From: CAVVAY01 sp963746465 | Lineage (GTDB): Bacteria > Actinomycetota > Actinomycetes > JACCUZ01 | Assembly: GCA_963746465.1 (NCBI GenBank) | Contig: CAVVAY010000005.1 | Location: forward strand, 620,001 to 684,000 | Length of the DNA: 64,000 nucleotides | Reading direction: 5' to 3' | In this document: positions 34,551 through 43,950 of the stretch, one piece after another | Position numbering within the stretch: the stretch's first letter is position 1 | Layout: every line of letters begins with the position of its first letter | Translations under genes and position numbers: made by a program | The notes under the pieces: generated by a model | Told to the model about the DNA's origin: nothing | The model's input: only the letters and a program-made list of their open reading frames with translations | Database searches by the model: none

Positions 34551-36054
34551 TCACCCGCTCACCACCGTGGCTGCCACCCGGGCCCGGGTGCCGACATCGT
34601 CGAAGCGTCGCGCCGTCGCGCTCAGTCGCCGCAGGCTCAGGAAGGAGAACGGCATGGCGAGTAGAACCGGCCACCACCAAGCGGCGACCTCGGCCATGGT
34701 CGAGAAGAGCACAGCCACCAGTGTGGTGGACACGGCGAGCCGCGCCGAGTAGGCGGCCATCACCCCGGGTGGTGCTGGTGTGTCCCGGGGGCCCCGGAGG
34801 TCGGCCCGGTAGGGCCGGGTCACCGAGACGTGCATGCACGTCGCGAGGACACGGAGGACGACGACGACGGCGCAGGAGGCGAGCGCGGCGGCCTCGCCGC
34901 CGGTCGGCAGCCGCTCGGCGCTCAGGCTGCCCGCCGCCACGGTGACGACCACGGCCAGGGCGCAGGTCTCGGCGACCACCTGCCCCTTCGTCCAGAAGGC
35001 CGTCCGGGCGCTGACCGGGAGGGACGCGAGCCAGACCGCCCCGGTCCCGTCCAGGCAGAAGGCGTTGACGCCGAAGAGCAGCCCGGCGCCGGCCGCGACC
35101 AGCCCGGGGAGAAGGACCAGCGCGGACCAGTCGAGGCCGGGCCAGGCTGGCGACCACTCCCGGCAGGATGCCGAGGACGAGCAGCCCGCGGCGCAGGGAC
35201 GCCGAGCGCCAGACGCTGGCCCGGTCGGTTGCCAGCAGCTCGCGGCGCCGGCTGCGAGCCGCGGCCCGGCGTCGCACGGGTCGGGAGTCGATCCGGCTGC
35301 CCGCGTCGCCGGGCCGGCGCAGGGACCAGGCGCAGAGCCGCCGGCCCGAGCCGGTCGGCGCCCAGGGCGGCGACCACGAGGGCTGCGGTGGTCACCGACC
35401 ACCGCAGGGGGCCGCTGCTCGCCCGCCGATCACGATGGTCGTGGTCGGTGAGCTTGTCCAGGGCCGCGCTGAGGTTCCCGGTCGCCATCACCGCGAGGCC
35501 GGCCACGGCGGCGGACCCGGCGGCCACCCAGGTGAGGCGCCGCCCGGACGGGTCGCTGCTGTATGCCGACGACCAGCCAGGCCAGCGCCTGGCCAGCGAC
35601 GGTGACGAAGGTCGAAGTAGGCCAGGCAGGTGAGCAACGCCAGCGGCAGGTGCGCCGACGGCCCGCTGACGTAGGCGGTGAGCCCGATCAGGGCCACCAG
35701 CTGGGTCGTCCAGGCCAGGTTGAGCGGCGTGAGCGCCAGCGAGGCGAGGTACTGGGTGCGCGCCGTGATCGGGTACGCCGAGAGCTGGTCGGTCGGGAAC
35801 AGCTCGTTGCCGCCGCCGGCGGCCAGCGGCGCGAGCGACCGCGAGCAGAGCCACCGAGAGGTACGCCGTCGGCGCCAGAGCCGTGACGTCGAAGACTGCG
35901 CTCCCGAGGGGCTGCCAGCGCCCACCCCGACCGCCACCAGGCACAGCACCGGCAGTGCGCCCGCGAGCGAGCGCGAACCCCCAGCGGGCCCGACGGTGAG
36001 CGCACCATCCGCCACCGCAGTGCCAGCAGCGGCCGCCAGCTGGGACGTGCTCAC
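34551..36054 (-). CDS. ABC transporter membrane permease (at least six indels)
   Basis: The reading frame is scattered over all three frames, but hydrophobic segments join into one polytopic protein of about 500 residues. It runs from STSQLAAA and LAGALPVLCLVAVGVG, through AYPITARTQYLASLALTPLNLAW and LPLALLTCLAYF, to the intact end ALVLLPGLVAAGAGLLFGV, FWTKGQVVAETCALAVVV and WWWPVLLAMPFSF. The start GTG 36054 overlaps the ATPase stop. The AYPITARTQ phrase resembles large ABC-2-type exporter permeases. The indel density is the highest in the window, so the exact sequence is unreliable. Confidence 0.6.
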
Positions 36055-36762
36055 GACAGCAGCGACCGGTAGCGAGCGGCGCCGTCGACCCCGGCGAGCT
36101 CGCTCGAGAGGGGCTGCCGCGACCACGGCGCCGCGGCGCAGGACGACGGCCTCGTCGCAGGCCTGCACGGCGAGGTCGAGCAGGTGGGTGGAGACGAGGA
36201 CGGCGGAGCCGCCGAGGCGCAGCTCGCGGATGACGTCCAGCGTGGCGTCCACGCCGAGCGGGTCGACGCCGTCGAACGGCTCGTCGAGCAGCAGCACGTC
36301 GGGGGAGTGGAACGCGGCGAGCACCACCGACAGGCGTCGGCCCATGCCGTGGCTGAAGCTCGCGGTGACCCGGTCGGCGTCACGCCGCCGAGGTCGAACC
36401 GGTCGAGCAGGTCGGGGGCCCGTCGACTGCCATCCGTCGGGCATGCCGCGCAGGGTGGCGGCCAGCTGGAGGTGCTCCCACGGGGTGGCCCGCGGGATCA
36501 GGCCGCCGACGTCGGGGCAGTAGCCGACCCGCGCCTTGGCGCCGGAGGGGTCCTTGACCGCGTCGACCCCGCCGACCCGCACCGAGCCGCTGGTCGGCGG
36601 CAGGACGCCGGCGAGCACCCGCAGGGTCGTCGACTTGCCGGCGCCGTTGCGCCCGACGAGCGCCACCGATGCGCCGGCCGCCAGCGTGAGGTCGAAGCCG
36701 TCGACAGCGACGACCGTGCCGAAGCGCACGGTGAGGTCGCGGACCTCGACGACCGGGGACAT
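36051..36762 (-). CDS. ABC transporter ATP-binding protein (three indels)
   Basis: About 237 residues. Walker A VGRNGAGKSTTL (about 35-47), Q-loop YCPDVGG, a signature variant FSHGMGRRLSVV, Walker B VLLLDEPFDGVDP and the H-loop VSTHLLD. This fits an exporter of the ABC-2 class (CcmA/NatA-like). Frame breaks occur near 36418, 36385 and 36105. It is coupled to the following permease by a 4-bp overlap. The cargo is unknown. Confidence 0.8.
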
Positions 36763-36804
36763 GCCGGTGATTCTCGCCCCAGCGCACCGGCGCTGGCGGC
36801 GAAC

Positions 36805-38617
36805 CTACGGAGTAGAGCGCGTCGACCTCGGCGGCGTACTCCTTCATGACCACGCCCCGCTTGAGCTTCAGCGACGGTGTCAGCGCACCGGTCTCCTCGG
36901 TCCAGTCGACGGCGAGGATCTTGAACTTCTTGATCGCCTCGGCCTTCGACACCGCCTTGTTCGCGTCGTCGACGGCGACCTGGATCTCGGCCATGCACGT
37001 CAGGGTCCTCGGCGGCCTCCGCCGGCGGACATGCGCGGCCTTGCCGCGCTGCTCGAGCCAGGCCGGCAGGGCCTCTTCGTCGAGCGTGACCAGGCAGGCG
37101 ATGTAGGGCTGGGCGTCGCCGACGACCATGCACTGGCTGACGAGGCGGTGGGCGCGCAGCCGGTCCTCGAGCACCGCCGGTGCGACGTTCTTGCCGCCTG
37201 CGGTGACGATGAGCTCCTTCTTGCGGCCGGTGATGCGCAGGCAGCCGTCCTCGTCGAGCTCGCCGATGTCGCCGGTGCGAGAACCAGCCGTCGCGCAGCG
37301 CCTCGGCGGTGGCCTGCCGCGTTGTTGTAGTAGCCGACGAAGACCTGTCCGCCCTTGATGAGGATCTCGCCGTCGTCGGCGATGCGGATCGACACGCCGG
37401 GCAGCGGCCGGCCGACCGTGCCGATCTTGATCATGCCGGGGGTGTTCACCGTCGAGGCCGCCGTCGTCTCGGTGAGCCCGTAGCCCTCGAGCACCGTGAG
37501 CCCGATGCCGCGGTAGAAGTGGCCGAGCCGGGGGCCGAGCGGGGCGCCGCCGGAGACCGCCCAGCGCACCCGGCCGCCGAGTGCCGCGCGCAGCTTGCCG
37601 TAGACGAGCTTGTCGAACACCGCGTGCTTGGCCTTCAGGCCGAGGCCGGCGCCGCCGTGGTCGCGCGCCTCGCTGAACGCGATCGCGGTCTCGGCGGCGG
37701 CGCGGAAGATCTTGCCCTTGCCGGCGGCCTCGGCCTTCTGCTCCGAGGAGTTGTAGACCTTCTCGAAGACGCGTGGCACCGAGAGGATGAACGTCGGCTT
37801 GAAGGTCGCGAGGTCGGCGAGCAGGTTCTTGACGTCGGCCGTGTGCCCGAGCTCGGCCCGCGCCATCACGACACCGATCTCGATCATCCGGGCGAAGACG
37901 TGCGCCAGCGGCAGGAAGAGCAGCGTCGAGGCGCCTTCGTCCTGGAAGACGTTGGCCAGCGTCGCGTCGCTGTCCTTGGCGCTGATGACGTTGGCCGCCT
38001 CGAACAGGAAGTTGCCGTGGGTGAGCTCGCAGCCCTTCGGCCGGCCCGTCGTGCCCGAGGTGTAGATGATGGTCGCGAGGTCGTCCGGCGTGGCCGTCGT
38101 ACGCCGGGTCTCGAGATCCTTGTCGGCGATCTCCCGGCCGGCCGCCGATGAGCTCGTCGACCGCACCGGAGTCGATCGTCCAGACGTTGTCGAGCTTGCC
38201 CAGGTCGCCGCGGACCTCCTCGACGACGGCCAGGTGGTCGGGGGTCTCGACCAGGCAGGCGACGGCGCCGGAGTCGCTGAGGATCCACTGCACCTGCTCG
38301 GCCGAGGACGTCTCGTAGATCGGCACCGTGACGCCGCCGGCGGTCCAGATCGCGAAGTCGATCAGCGTCCACTCGTAGCGGGTCTTGGACATCAGGCCGA
38401 CCCGGTCGCCGGCGCCGACGCCGGCCGCCATCAGGCCCTTCGCCACGCCCTGGACCTGGTCGAGGAACTCGCTGCACGTGACGTCGAGCCAGCGCTCGCC
38501 CGCGCGGCGCTTGAACACCACCTTGTGCGGTGCCTGGACGGCGTTGTCGACGATGATGTCGCTCAGGTTGCCCGTCGTGGCGGGCTCGGCCAGCAGCGGT
38601 GAGGTGTACTCGTCCAC
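36805..38617 (-). CDS. Long-chain fatty acid-CoA ligase, FadD15-type (five or more indels)
   Basis: About 600 residues of the AMP-binding superfamily. The N-terminus DEYTSPLLAEPATTGNLSD is followed by YTSGTTGRPKGCELTH (P-loop-like A3), GYGLTETTAASTVN (A5), GWFRTGDIGELDEDG (A7), RKKELIVTAGGKNVAP and the lid Lys region KLKRGVVMKEY. FadD15-like enzymes activate fatty acids for lipid synthesis or breakdown at the membrane. Breaks lie near 38145, 37320, 37285, 37028 and 37005, with another at the stop (36808). All the conserved motifs survive, so the gene is probably functional in the organism. Confidence 0.85.
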
Positions 38618-38733
38618 GGTCGGTGCTCTCCTCGGTCGTCCCGGGGTGGAACCTGGAAGAAACTTGGCCGTGACCATACTTGCCGGTAACGCATCGCGTC
38701 AGCCCCCGGACCGAGCGGGCATGCTGGCCAGCC

Positions 38734-39095
38734 GTGCCTGCCGTCGACATCGCGGACGAGACCTACGTGCCCGACCCGCCGCGGTGCTCGCTCCCGAGGT
38801 GGCCGACCCGGCGTCCTGGGTCCGCTGGTGGCCGGACCTGGACCTGCGGGTGACCCGGGACCGCGGAGTCAAGGGCGAGCAGTGGGCGGTCCGCGGCGCG
38901 CTGGCCGGCAGCATGGAGATCTGGCTGGAGCCGGTCGGGGAGGGGACAGTCCTGCACTGGTTCCTGCGGGCCGACCCGCGGTCGCCGCTGACCCCGCGGC
39001 GCGCGGCCGGGAGCGCGAGCGCCGGGTGCGGGACTGGAAGCGGCACACGTTCGCGCTCAAGGACCGTCGCGGAGGGGGCCGAAAGGGTGACGTGA
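38734..39095 (+). CDS. SRPBCC/polyketide-cyclase-like protein 1 (two or more indels)
   Basis: About 120 residues. DIADETYV, ASWVRWWPDLDLRVTRDRGVKGEQWAVRG and MEIWLEPVGEGTVLHWFLRAD give the curved-sheet START/SRPBCC pattern, ending in a long helix RVRDWKRHTFALKD. Ligand and function are unknown; such proteins sit between fadD and pimB-region genes in mycobacteria (Rv2185c-like, recalled). Breaks lie near 38779 and 39011, and the C-terminal few codons are uncertain. It is divergent from fadD, with a 116-bp spacer likely to hold both promoters. Confidence 0.6.
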
Positions 39096-39564
39096 GCACC
39101 TCCACCTCACCCGGACGTCCGCTGCCCGCGCTGCTCCGCCCAGGTCCGCGCCGGCTGCGACTGGTGCACGCTCTGCTACGCCGACCTGCGCCCGCGCCTC
39201 CCGACCGGTCGCGCCCGAGCCGGTCGTGCCGGAGCCGACGCCTGCGCTGCAGCCCGCGCCGGCGCAGGAGCGATCGAGGACACCTCAGCGAGCCGCAACC
39301 GGCCGGACGGGGGAAGCACGCCCGGAAGGACCCGGCCCGCGAGGAGGGCAGCTGGCGGCTGTCGCCCGCTCGACCTCCCGGGCCCGGCGAACGCGGTGGC
39401 GGACCAGCTGCTCGCCGAGCTGGCGGCCAGCGAGGCCGGGAACCCCCTCGGGCCGCTGGCCGGCATCGTCGACTCCACGGGCAAGCGGTGGCCTCATGAT
39501 CGGCGGGGCGGGCGGCGATCGCCTGCTCGTGCTGGTCATGGCTGCGATCGGGGTGCTGCTCTGA
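39092..39564 (+). CDS. Small zinc-ribbon protein with C-terminal membrane helix (three or more indels)
   Basis: Pieced together from three frames: an N-terminal zinc ribbon CPRCSAQVRAGCDWCTLCYAD (as CPRC...CDWCTLC), a Pro/Ala-rich middle, VADQLLAELAASEAGNPLGPL, and a final hydrophobic helix DRLLVLVMAAIGVLL. I recall actinobacterial proteins with this ribbon plus membrane tail in the same neighbourhood. The GTG start overlaps the preceding stop. The middle third cannot be read with confidence. Confidence 0.5.
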
Positions 39565-39597
39565 GCGGTCGTCGCACGCTCCAGTAGCCTCTGCCGC

Positions 39598-40035
39598 ATG
39601 GCGGAGCGCACCGAGTCGAGCATCACCATCGAGGCTGCCCCGGCGGACGTCATGGACGTCATCGCCGACTTCGAGGCCTACCCCGAGTGGACCGGCGCCG
39701 TGAAGCAGGCCGAGGTGCGCTCGAGCGGGTCCAACGGCCGGGCCAAGGAGGTGTGGTTCAACCTCGACGCGGGCGCCATCAAGGACTCGTACACCCTCGC
39801 GTACACCTGGAAGGCCGAGAAGGAGGTGCGCTGGACCCTCGTCGAGGCGGAGAAGATCCTCAAGACGATGGACGGCGCCTACCTGCTGGCCGACAACGGC
39901 GACGGGACGACGACGGTGACCTACCAGCTCGCCGTCGACGTCAGGATCCCGATGCTCGGCATGATGAAGCGCAAGGCCGAGAAGGTCATCATCGACACCG
40001 CTCTGAAGGAGCTCAAGAAGCGGGTCGAGGGCTAG
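39598..40035 (+). CDS. SRPBCC/polyketide-cyclase-like protein 2
   Basis: 145 residues in one intact frame, which is unusual for this segment. SSITIEAAPADVMDVIADFEAYPEWTG is the classic N-terminal strand-helix of the coenzyme Q-binding/polyketide cyclase group; VWFNLDAGAIKDSYTLAYTW and TTVTYQLAVDVRIPMLG are the sheet, and a final amphipathic helix KAEKVIIDTALKELKKRVEG closes the cavity. It probably binds a hydrophobic ligand. It is co-directional with the next two genes (6-bp gap). Confidence 0.85.
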   Translation: MAERTESSITIEAAPADVMDVIADFEAYPEWTGAVKQAEVRSSGSNGRAKEVWFNLDAGAIKDSYTLAYTWKAEKEVRWTLVEAEKILKTMDGAYLLADNGDGTTTVTYQLAVDVRIPMLGMMKRKAEKVIIDTALKELKKRVEG

Positions 40036-40041
40036 GCGCCG

Positions 40042-40365
40042 ATGTCGGAGAACGCCCGGGCGTACGGCGGCCCTCGACCTCCGCACGGCTCCATCGCCGA
40101 GGAGGCGGCGAAGCTCGTCGAGGTGGCGCAGCTGTGGCTGGCCTCGCAGTCGCGTCCCGCGGCGCCGACGACGTGTGGGCCGACGCGACGGCCGAGGACG
40201 CCCACATCCCGGCCGAGTGCCGGGGCTGCCCCGTCTGCCGGGTGCGCGCGGGTGCTCTCCGACGTGAGCCCCGAGGTCTACGAGCACCTGGCCGAGGCGG
40301 TGGCGGCGGTCGGTGCCGCGATCCGCGCGCTGGACACCGGACGCCGGCCCGACGGGCGCCCATGA
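40042..40365 (+). CDS. Conserved actinobacterial hypothetical protein (two compensating indels)
   Basis: About 107 residues. The start IAEEAAKLVEVAQLWLAS and end LSDVSPEVYEHLAEAVAAVGAAIRALD are in one frame. The middle reads correctly one frame over as DDVWADATAEDAHIPAECRGCPVCR, giving a CxxC pair that matches a family recalled beside ROK glucokinase in streptomycetes. Breaks lie near 40160 and 40255. The stop overlaps the glucokinase ATG. Confidence 0.65.
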   Translation: MSENARAYGGPRPPHGSIAEEAAKLVEVAQLWLASQSRPAAPTTCGPTRRPRTPTSRPSAGAAPSAGCARVLSDVSPEVYEHLAEAVAAVGAAIRALDTGRRPDGRP

Positions 40366-41310
40366 CCCTGACGCATCGGGGTCGACATCGGCGGGACCAA
40401 GGTGGCCGGCGGCGTCGTCGACGAGGACGGCACCATCCTGGCCCAGCACCGGGTGGAGACCCCCGCCCGCGACGCCGAGGCGACGACCGACGCGATCGTC
40501 TCGGTCATCGAGGCGATGCGCGCCGAGCACGAGGTCGAGGCCGTCGGGATCGGCATCGCCGGGCTTCGTCGACGCGGCCCGCTCGACCGTCTACTTCGCG
40601 CCCAACCTGCTCGGCTGGCGCGACGGCCCGCTGCGCGCGGAGGTCGAGCAGCGGGTCGGGCTGCCGGTCGTGGTCGAGAACGACGCCAACGCCGCCGCCT
40701 GGGGCGAGGCACGGTTCGGCGCCGGGCGCGACGAGCGGCACATCGTCTGCGTGACGGTCGGCACGGGCGTCGGCGGCGGGATCATCGTCGACCGGCAGCT
40801 GTTCCGCGGCGGCTTCGGGGTGGGTGCCGAGATCGGGCACATCCAGATGGTCGAGGGTGGCCGGCCCTGCGGCTGCGGCCAGCGCGGCTGCTGGGAGCAG
40901 TACGCCAGCGGCGGAGCCCTCGTGCGCGACGCCCGCGAGCGGGCGGCGGAGAGCCGTGACGAGGCCGAGATCCTGCTCGGGCTCGGCGACGGGACGCCCG
41001 AGGGCATCTCGGGCGAGCACGTCACCGAGGCGGCACAGCAGGGCGACCCGGTGGCCATGGCGTCCTTCGAGGCCCTCGGGCACTGGGTGGGGCAGGGGCT
41101 CGCCGACCTCGCGGCCGTGCTGGACCCCGAGTGCTTCGTGCTCGGCGGCGGGGTGTCCGAGGCCGGCGAGGTGCTGCTGGACCCGACGATCGCGGCGTTC
41201 GAGCAGCTGCTCACCGGCCACGGCCGGCGGCCGGCGGCACGGTGGTGCTGGCCCAGCTCGGCAACGACGCCGGCATGGTGGGCGCGGCCGACCTCGCCCG
41301 GCACCGCTGA
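40362..41310 (+). CDS. ROK-family glucokinase (three indels)
   Basis: About 315 residues. The phosphate-binding start is IGVDIGGTKVAGGVVDEDG, then GIGIAGFVD, VENDANAAAWGEA (catalytic Asp), GTGVGGGIIVD and the ROK zinc motif GHIQMVEGGRPCGCGQRGCWEQYASG. Glucokinase makes glucose 6-phosphate from ATP and glucose and could use glucose released by the secreted GH15 enzyme. Breaks: an extra C near 40373, an extra G near 40560 and a missing base near 41230. It ends VLAQLGNDAGMVGAADLARHR in the repaired frame. Confidence 0.88.
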
Positions 41311-41440
41311 GCGGACTCAGGCTCGGGCCGATTTGCGCCGATGTTCCGCCGGGGTGGGGCAGGTCTTGCGGTGAGTCCGGGGAGACCTGGCTGCCGCGCC
41401 CTACGGTTGTCCTGATGAGTGCCATGACAGGGGGTTGACC

Positions 41441-41942
41441 GTGCGCAGACAGGGTCGTGACGACCGCGGTGCTGCTGCCGTCGAGTTCGCCCTCGTCGTC
41501 CCGGTCTTGATCCTCCTGCTGATGGGCATCATCGACTACGGGCTGTTCTTCACCGACCGGCTCGCGGTGAAGCAGGGGATCCGCGAGGGTGCCCGCGACG
41601 GCGGTCGTCGCGACTGGGAGTGGCTGCGGCGGTGCGAATCTCAATTGCCTTGCCAATGAGATCAAGGTCAAGATCGGTGCCGTTGGCGGCGCGACCTACG
41701 TGTATGTGGACATCGTCGAGACCGCCGAGACCGACCCGCCTTTAGGGAACGGATGGCTCGAAGGGAACGAGCTACGGGTCTGTGCCCTCGTCAGCGAGAA
41801 CGGCCTCACCGGCATCACCCCGATGCCTGACGAGATCACCGACGCTTTCCGGATGCGCATCGAGAGTGACACGGGCCGCCCGTCCCAGGGCCAGACCGGG
41901 ACTCCGCCGGGAGGGTGGGGCTGGTGCCTGTCCGGCGGCTAG
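41441..41942 (+). CDS. TadE-like pilus assembly protein (one indel)
   Basis: About 166 residues. DDRGAAAVEFALVVPVLILLLMGIIDYG is the TadE N-terminal pseudopilin-like helix with the conserved Glu, followed by an extracytoplasmic domain with IKVKIGAVGGATYVYVDIV. A break near 41600 (after REGARD) shifts into the second frame. GTG 41441 was chosen because GGGGG lies 6 nt upstream. It is far from, and opposite to, the main Tad operon, forming a small plus-strand unit with the next gene. Confidence 0.85.
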
Positions 41943-43229
41943 ATGACGAACGCGGCACGGTCGCGATCCTGGTGGCCGTGTTCTCGCTGGTGATGTTCGG
42001 CTTTGCCGCGATCGTGGTCGACCTCGGCATGGTGCGCGTCACCAAGGCGGACGCGCGGGCCGCCGCGGACTCGGCGTCCCTTGCCGGCGCCGCTGCGCTC
42101 TACCGCCCACCAGACCCGACGGCACGTTTCGGAGCAGCCGTCGCCGCTGTGAAGGCCTCCGCCGCTCGGAACGGAACCGACCCCAGCGAGTGGGACAGTT
42201 GCTCGGCGACCAAGCCCTCCGCGTCCTGGGTGACGGGGGATCCGGCAGCACCTGCATCTTGTTCGATTCGGCAAGCTCCCCCGCCGGGTGTTCGTCGCCA
42301 TCCCGAAGCGGCACGTGGGTGCGGCATTCGGAGGCGTGTTCGGGTACGCCGGCAGCCGACGTGTCCCCGGCAGCCCAGGCCCAGGCTCGCGACCGGTCCA
42401 TGCAGGACTGCGCGCTGTGCGTGGATGACCTACTCACGGTGACCGGTCGCGCGACGATAGCCGGGGACGGCTCCGCCGTGGCGGGTCGGATCCGGGTGAA
42501 CTCGGAGGACGGCTCGAGCTCACGCAGGGGGCCGTGGACCAAGGCGCCGGGATCGGCGCCGGCACCTGGCCGCCCAGCCCGATTCCGCCAAGCTCTCGGT
42601 ATTCGCCGCAGCCGGAGCAGGTGTCTCCGGCCGATCCGTTCTCCGGCACCGCTCGACCGGTTCTGCCCACCAACAACATCTCCAACGTCAACTGCAACTC
42701 GGGAGTCGTCGCGACGGGTGTCGCCTACCGCAACCTGACGATCCGCGGTGCGTGTCAGGTGGCCAATGGCACGCTCGTAGTCGCCCAGCGGCTTCGGGTG
42801 AATGCCGGTGCATCGCTGACCGGCACAAACGCCACGCTGTACTTCTCCTGCCGGCGATCCGGCCCGAACCGTGCTCAGAACTGTGACGCCGGCGGGTCGA
42901 GCAGCACGCTCCAGGTACGCGGCGGGGGGAGTCTCCGCCTGACGGGTGGCTCGTTGAGCGCAGGGGCTCGGCCACTCGCGATCTACTTCGACCCGGACAA
43001 CGGCGACAACATGACGGTGGCCGGGACTCTCGACATCGGCGCCGCCAGCGTCTACAAGCGCCTGGGCTCGCTGTCGATCGACGGTGCGATGACAGTCGGC
43101 GGGCTCATCTCCGCCCAGGACCTGACGGTAGCCGCCGGCGACACCCTGGACGTGACGACAACCGGTCTCGGTGTCGCAGCCGGGAGCCTTCCGGCTGGCC
43201 CTGGTGCAGTGACCTTGCTCGTCTCGTAG
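41924..43229 (+). CDS. TadG-like pilus/surface protein (several indels)
   Basis: About 430 residues. The N-terminus DDERGTVAILVAVFSLVMFGFAAIVVDLGMVRV is a TadG/Flp-type hydrophobic helix; then ADSASLAGAAALY, VFVAIPKRHVGAAFGGVFGY and QARDRSMQDCALCVDDL. The long C-terminal half is rich in Gly, Thr and Ser with repeating strands (TVAGTLDIGAASVYKRLGSLSIDGAMTVGG in overall pattern), resembling a surface beta-solenoid. Breaks lie near 42265, 42350 and 42545. It overlaps TadE and was probably co-translated. Confidence 0.7.
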
Positions 43230-43238
43230 GGTGCTGGC

Positions 43239-43925
43239 GTGCCCGCCGACCTTCGCCTTCTGTCCTGGAACGTGCACGGGCTGCGCGACGACCGAGCAGC
43301 CCTGACCCGCATCGTCCGCGAGCTCGACCCGGACGTCATGTGCGTGCAGGAGGCACCGAAGTTCTTCCGGTGGCGCGCCAAGGTCGCCGGGCTGGCCCGG
43401 GAGTGCGGGCTGCTGTACGTCGCCGGCGGCGGAACCACGGGCGGGACCGCACTGCTGGCGCATCTGCGCGTCGACGTCGAGCGGTCCGCCGAGCTGGCGC
43501 TGTCCCACTACCGGCTGGGCTGGCCGGACCGCGGTGTGGCCGCTGCCGTCGTACGGAAGGCCGGCGTGCGGTTCGGGGTCGCCAGCCTGCACCTGCCTCT
43601 GCCCGAGGTGCAGCGGGCCGACCACGCGCATCGGGCCCTCGCCGTCCTGCGGGCGGGTGGGGTCGACCAGGTGTTCGCGGCCGGCGACCTCAACGAGCGG
43701 CCCGGGCACGCCGCGTGGCGCTACCTGGAGGACGAGGGCCTGCGCGACCTCGGGCCGGGCAGCGGGAAGACGTTCCCCGCGATACGTCCCGACCGGCGCA
43801 TCGACGGTGCCTTCGCGACCGCCGGCTTCGAGGTCCTGGACTACCAGGTGGTCGACCGCCGCGGCGTCGAGGCGGCCAGCGACCACCGGCCGCTGCTGGT
43901 CACCCTGCGGGTGACCGACGGCTGA
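43239..43925 (+). CDS. Endonuclease/exonuclease/phosphatase (EEP) family protein
   Basis: 228 residues. LLSWNVHGLRDD, the metal Glu in VMCVQEAPKFF, AGDLNERPGH (Asp/Asn pair) and ASDHRPLLVTL (Asp-His) cover the full EEP catalytic set. The substrate may be DNA or a phosphoester; the small size suits an intracellular phosphodiesterase. It starts 9 nt after the TadG-like stop. Its stop codon is inside the strongest of the shared convergent hairpins. Confidence 0.85.
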   Translation: MPADLRLLSWNVHGLRDDRAALTRIVRELDPDVMCVQEAPKFFRWRAKVAGLARECGLLYVAGGGTTGGTALLAHLRVDVERSAELALSHYRLGWPDRGVAAAVVRKAGVRFGVASLHLPLPEVQRADHAHRALAVLRAGGVDQVFAAGDLNERPGHAAWRYLEDEGLRDLGPGSGKTFPAIRPDRRIDGAFATAGFEVLDYQVVDRRGVEAASDHRPLLVTLRVTDG

Positions 43926-43950
43926 CCGGCGACTGCGTCGGTCAGCCGTC
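43917..43950. terminator. 12-bp hairpin pairing two convergent stop codons
   Basis: GACGGCTGACCG (43917-43928) is exactly inverted at 43939-43950, with a 10-nt loop. The endonuclease stop TGA (43923-43925) and the opposing stop complement TCA (43942-43944) pair with each other in the stem. There is no T tract. It is the clearest member of the stop-in-stem class in the window. Confidence 0.75.

Noticed and set aside
28160..43229. Tad, ABC, fadD and glucokinase genes as pseudogenes
   Set aside because: Catalytic motifs are all intact on either side of each indel, there are no larger deletions or mid-frame stop codons, and housekeeping genes are affected equally. Consensus error explains the pattern better than decay.
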